From Kiritimatiellia bacterium (lineage in GTDB: Bacteria; Verrucomicrobiota; Kiritimatiellia; RFP12; UBA1067): a stretch of DNA of 15,673 bases. Position 1 is the stretch's first letter. Every line of letters starts with the position of its first letter. The stretch covers positions 1 to 15,673 of the forward strand of contig JAGDAE010000215.1 in NCBI GenBank assembly GCA_017959645.1, in the 5' to 3' direction. The translations under genes were made by a program, and so were the position numbers. Below, piece by piece: positions 13,046-15,673 of the stretch. The notes below the pieces were generated by a model. It did no database searches. It had not been told where the DNA came from and saw only the letters and a program-made list of their open reading frames with translations.

Positions 13046-15115
13046 TCAGTACACGAAAAGCATTTCCCGGTATTTCGGCAGCGGCCACTTGCCGTCGTCC
13101 ACCAGCTGTTCGAGCCGGTCAACCGTCTTTCTGAGGTCGTTCATGGCGGATATCTGCGCGGAAGGCGCGTCGCGGGAGAGCGCCCGTTCGAGACGGTCGC
13201 ACTTGAGATGCAGATCGTCCAGCCCCGCGCCGAGCTTGAGGGAAAGCGCCGTGAGACCGCGCACTCCGACCTTGAGCCGGTCTTTCCGCGCCTGGCCTAT
13301 CGCCGTCGCGAGGCGCGAGAATTCGTCGGCGACGACCGGACGTATCATCGAACGCGCGATTTCGAGCGCAACCCCGGCCTCGATGCGGATTCTCCGCCGC
13401 CAATCGCCGATGCCGATCTCCCAGCGCGAATGCATCTCGGTTTCGGAAAGCACCCCGTACTTAGAGAAAAGGCCGATATTGCGCGAGTCTTTGAGCGGCG
13501 CGAGGGCGGACGGCGTGTCGGGAAGGTCGGGGAGCCCGCGCTTCGCCGCCTCTTTGCGCCATTCGTCCGAATATCCGTCGCCGGAGAATATGACCCGCTT
13601 GTGCGCCCTCACCTCGTAGCGGAGCAGCTTCTGCAGTTTCTCGTTGAAGCCCCCCTTCGCCGCATCGAGCTTGTCGCACAACGCGTCGATCGACTCTGCC
13701 ACGATCGTGTTGAGCACCATCTGGCTCTGCGCGCAATTCTGCGAAGAGCCCGGGGTGCGGAACTCGAACTTGTTGCCGGTGAATGCGAACGGGGACGTGC
13801 GGTTGCGGTCTGTGGTGTCTTTCGGCAGCGGCGGCAGCGAATCGACGCCGAGCTTCATCGGCGCGCGCCCGGCCCCCACCCTGCCCTTGACGTCGCGCTC
13901 GATCGCATCCAAGACCGCGTTCAGCTCGTCGCCGAGAAAAACCGAAATCACCGCAGGCGGCGCCTCGTTGGCGCCGAGCCGATGGTCGTTGCCGGCGCCG
14001 GCCGTCGTCATCCTGAGAATGTCGGCGTGCATCTCGATCGCGCGGATTATCGCCAGCAGCAGCGTGATGAAGATCGCGTTCTCGCGCGGATTGTCGCCCG
14101 GCGTGAGCAGATTGCGTCCGCCGTAGGAGATCGACCAGTTGCAATGCTTTCCGGAGCCATTGATGCCCTCGAACGGTTTTTCGTGCAGCAGGCACACGAG
14201 ACCGTGCCGCTCGGCAGTCTGCTTCAGCACCTCCATTATCATCATGTTGTGGTCGACGGCGAGATTGAGACTCTCGAACATCGGCGCTAGCTCGAACTGG
14301 GCGGGCGCGACCTCATTGTGGCGCGTCTTGGCCGGTATGCCCAGTCGCCACAGCCGCTCCTCGACCTCGGTCATGAATTTGAGAATGCGCGGCTTGATCG
14401 CGCCGAAATAGTGGTCGTCGAGCTGCTGGTGCTTCTGCGGGGCGGCGCCGAAAACCGTGCGCCCGGTCTGCAGAAGATCGGGACGCTTCATGTAGAAGCG
14501 TCTGTCGACCAGAAAATACTCCTGTTCCGCGCCGAGGGTGATTTCGACGTGCGCTTTCGGCTGGCCGAACTTTTTCATCAGCCGCTCCGTCGCGCGCGAC
14601 ACCGCCTGGATGGATCTCAGAAGCGGCGTCTTCATGTCGAGCGCATCGCCGGTGAACGAGCAGAACGCGGTCGGAATGCACAGTGTCGCGCCATTTTCGT
14701 GGCGCTTGAGAAACGCCGGGGAAGTCGGATCCCACGCGGTGTACCCGCGCGCCTCGAATGTCGATCTCAACCCACCGGACGGAAAAGAACTCGCATCGGT
14801 CTCGCCGCCGATCAGATTCTTGCCGGAAAACCTCGAAACCGCCATCGCCGGACCGGTCGGTTCGACGAACGCGTCATGCCGCTCGGCCGTGCCGCCGGTA
14901 AGCGGCTGGAACCAGTGCGTGAAGTGCGTAGCTCCGCAGCCGACCGCCCAGTCCTTCATGCCGGACGCGACCGCGTCGGCGATCGAAGGATCGAGCGGTT
15001 TGCCCTGCCGCATCGTCGCAAGCAGTTTCGACGCCACCGTCTTGGGCAAAAAACGCTTTATCTCGCGTTCGGAAAAAACGTCCGCGCCGTAGTTTTCTGT
15101 GCACTTGTCTGCCAT
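13046..15115 (-). CDS. glnA: Glutamine synthetase type III
   Basis: A 689-residue GSIII (GlnN-type) enzyme, far longer than the ~470-residue GSI, making glutamine from glutamate, ammonia and ATP as a dodecamer in the cytosol. Landmarks are TLGAEQEYFLVD (193-204) with the metal-binding glutamates, HNEVAPAQFELAP (266-278), LLHEKPFEGINGSGKHCNWS (309-328), NDHRLGANEAPPAVISVFLG and the ATP-site region ending in FEFRTPGSSQN. The usual GSIII N-terminal segment with FTHWFQPLTGGTAE (65-78) and SSFPSGGLRSTF (109-120) is present, as is the helical C-terminal tail. GSIII lacks the adenylylation control of GSI. The ATG is seven bases after TATAAT with no room for a Shine-Dalgarno sequence, predicting a leaderless mRNA. 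It is the first gene of a glnA-ilvB-ilvN operon. The name glnN is also used. Confidence 0.97.
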   Translation of the reverse strand: MADKCTENYGADVFSEREIKRFLPKTVASKLLATMRQGKPLDPSIADAVASGMKDWAVGCGATHFTHWFQPLTGGTAERHDAFVEPTGPAMAVSRFSGKNLIGGETDASSFPSGGLRSTFEARGYTAWDPTSPAFLKRHENGATLCIPTAFCSFTGDALDMKTPLLRSIQAVSRATERLMKKFGQPKAHVEITLGAEQEYFLVDRRFYMKRPDLLQTGRTVFGAAPQKHQQLDDHYFGAIKPRILKFMTEVEERLWRLGIPAKTRHNEVAPAQFELAPMFESLNLAVDHNMMIMEVLKQTAERHGLVCLLHEKPFEGINGSGKHCNWSISYGGRNLLTPGDNPRENAIFITLLLAIIRAIEMHADILRMTTAGAGNDHRLGANEAPPAVISVFLGDELNAVLDAIERDVKGRVGAGRAPMKLGVDSLPPLPKDTTDRNRTSPFAFTGNKFEFRTPGSSQNCAQSQMVLNTIVAESIDALCDKLDAAKGGFNEKLQKLLRYEVRAHKRVIFSGDGYSDEWRKEAAKRGLPDLPDTPSALAPLKDSRNIGLFSKYGVLSETEMHSRWEIGIGDWRRRIRIEAGVALEIARSMIRPVVADEFSRLATAIGQARKDRLKVGVRGLTALSLKLGAGLDDLHLKCDRLERALSRDAPSAQISAMNDLRKTVDRLEQLVDDGKWPLPKYREMLFVY

Positions 15116-15122
15116 TTGACGT

Positions 15123-15131
15123 ATTATACCA
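15123..15131 (-). promoter_or_regulatory. glnA promoter (extended -10, predicted leaderless start)
   Basis: TGGTATAAT on the minus strand, a perfect extended -10. The bases between it and the ATG are ACGTCAA, exactly seven, so transcription should begin at or within a base or so of the start codon. The surrounding GAAATATGGTATAATACG (15120-15137) is identical over 18 bases to the tRNA-Arg promoter. No -35 match is visible at 16-18 bases. Confidence 0.85.
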
Positions 15132-15184
15132 TATTTCCGCGCCGCGAGGGTATCTGAAACGCGCGCCGGAAGAGCGGCCTCGAA

Positions 15185-15673
15185 TCAGCGCGAGAGGAAG
15201 AAATCGACGATCGGGGCGGTTTTGTCGGGATCGAGCCCGTGCGGGTGGTGGCCGAAGAGACCACGGTTTTCGACGTATTCCGCCCTGCCGCCTGCCGCGC
15301 GAAAGCGCGGCATGAACACCTCGCAATTCATGGTCGGCGGCACTACGAGATCCTGCCCGCCGTAAAGCAGCATGACCGGTATCCCGGCTGCGGCGATCTT
15401 GTCTGCCAGATTCACCGGCATGCGCGGATCTTCCGACCAGCTTCCGCATTCCGGTTTCAGTCCGCTCCACGGCCCGATCGCATTCTCGTCGAATCCGTCG
15501 AAATTCATGAGCGGCGCATCGTAGTAGATTTTGTGCACGTTTTCAGGGTGCGCGGCGGCGTAGCGGGTGGAGAAGAACCCTCCCCAGCTCATGCCGACCA
15601 GATTTGCCTTGGGGTCGAGCCGGTATTTTTCGACGAGAAACTTCTGGAAAGCGGCGGCGGTTTCAACCCCGCC
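15185..15673 (-). CDS. Alpha/beta hydrolase, C-terminal part (N-terminus beyond the window)
   Basis: The last 162 residues of a hydrolase; the open frame continues off the right edge. The nucleophile elbow GMSWGG (visible residues about 27-32), the acid-containing strand IPVMLLYGGQDLVVP and a late histidine in GLFGHHPHGL fit the Ser-Asp-His triad order of the alpha/beta-hydrolase fold. The segment between elbow and acid (YYDAPLMNFDGFDENAIGPWSGLKPE and beyond) would be the cap. Family-level assignment is firm, but the substrate cannot be called: esterases, acyl hydrolases and peptidases share these features. Whether it has a signal peptide cannot be seen. It ends 57 bases before the glnA -10 element, with no clear terminator between. 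Confidence 0.85.
   Translation of the reverse strand, partial: GGVETAAAFQKFLVEKYRLDPKANLVGMSWGGFFSTRYAAAHPENVHKIYYDAPLMNFDGFDENAIGPWSGLKPECGSWSEDPRMPVNLADKIAAAGIPVMLLYGGQDLVVPPTMNCEVFMPRFRAAGGRAEYVENRGLFGHHPHGLDPDKTAPIVDFFLSR

Noticed and set aside
13045..13122. Upstream start for ilvB adding 26 residues
   Set aside because: It lies wholly inside the end of glnA, and the ATG one base after the glnA stop gives a normal AHAS N-terminus.
15132..15184. Possible terminator after the alpha/beta hydrolase (GCCG-CTCTTC-CGGC)
   Set aside because: A four-pair stem followed by GCGCG and not a T-run is too weak to call; the region mainly holds the glnA promoter.

Overview
The window is a GC-rich bacterial chromosome segment, tightly packed with ordinary core genes. 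There is no insertion sequence, CRISPR array, rRNA or obvious phage gene, and no intergenic gap approaches 300 bases. I cannot name the organism. A type III glutamine synthetase, the long form of formate-tetrahydrofolate ligase, an FHA-CpaF fusion and a tail-anchored protein with repeated KTIRIKRP-like motifs give me an impression of the PVC group, possibly an uncultured Kiritimatiellae/Lentisphaerae-type lineage. That assignment is inference, not proof.

Layout from left to right. (1) 1-2814, minus strand: pyrH - frr - KTIRIK-repeat tail-anchored protein - ABC-2-type permease, which runs off the left edge. (2) 2815-2899: a compact divergent promoter region. (3) 2900-3954, plus strand: a two-gene unit, PHP-domain phosphoesterase plus a small DRTGG-domain protein. 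This pair is better known from [FeFe]-hydrogenase gene neighbourhoods. (4) 3982-4058, minus strand: tRNA-Arg(TCT) with its own promoter. (5) 4115-11078, minus strand: a chain of pheS - corA - fhs - cpaB - FHA-cpaF - tadB with gaps of 39 bases or less; the last four genes are so close (27, 1, 4 and -4 bases) that they look translationally coupled. (6) 11138-15115, minus strand: glnA type III - ilvB - ilvN, a nitrogen-assimilation/branched-chain amino-acid operon with a 1-base gap and a 4-base overlap. (7) 15185-15673, minus strand: the C-terminal part of an alpha/beta hydrolase running off the right edge.

Transcription start signals are unusually easy to read. Four minus-strand promoters (pyrH, tRNA-Arg, pheS, glnA) share an extended -10 element, roughly CGRAAATWTGGTATAATACG, and the PHP gene has a textbook TTGACG-N17-TAAAAT promoter. 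For pyrH and glnA the start codon lies exactly 7 bases after the -10 hexamer, which predicts leaderless mRNAs. Several other genes carry Shine-Dalgarno sequences, strongest for the KTIRIK protein and corA. The lineage therefore appears to use both initiation modes.

Functionally the window mixes translation (pheS, frr, tRNA), nucleotide, one-carbon, nitrogen and amino-acid metabolism (pyrH, fhs, glnA, ilvBN), magnesium transport (corA) and part of a Tad/Flp pilus or secretion machine. The items most worth following up are the KTIRIK-repeat protein, the predicted leaderless promoters with the nested dyad between pyrH and the PHP gene, the PHP-DRTGG pair away from any visible hydrogenase, and the small Tad module coupled to fhs.
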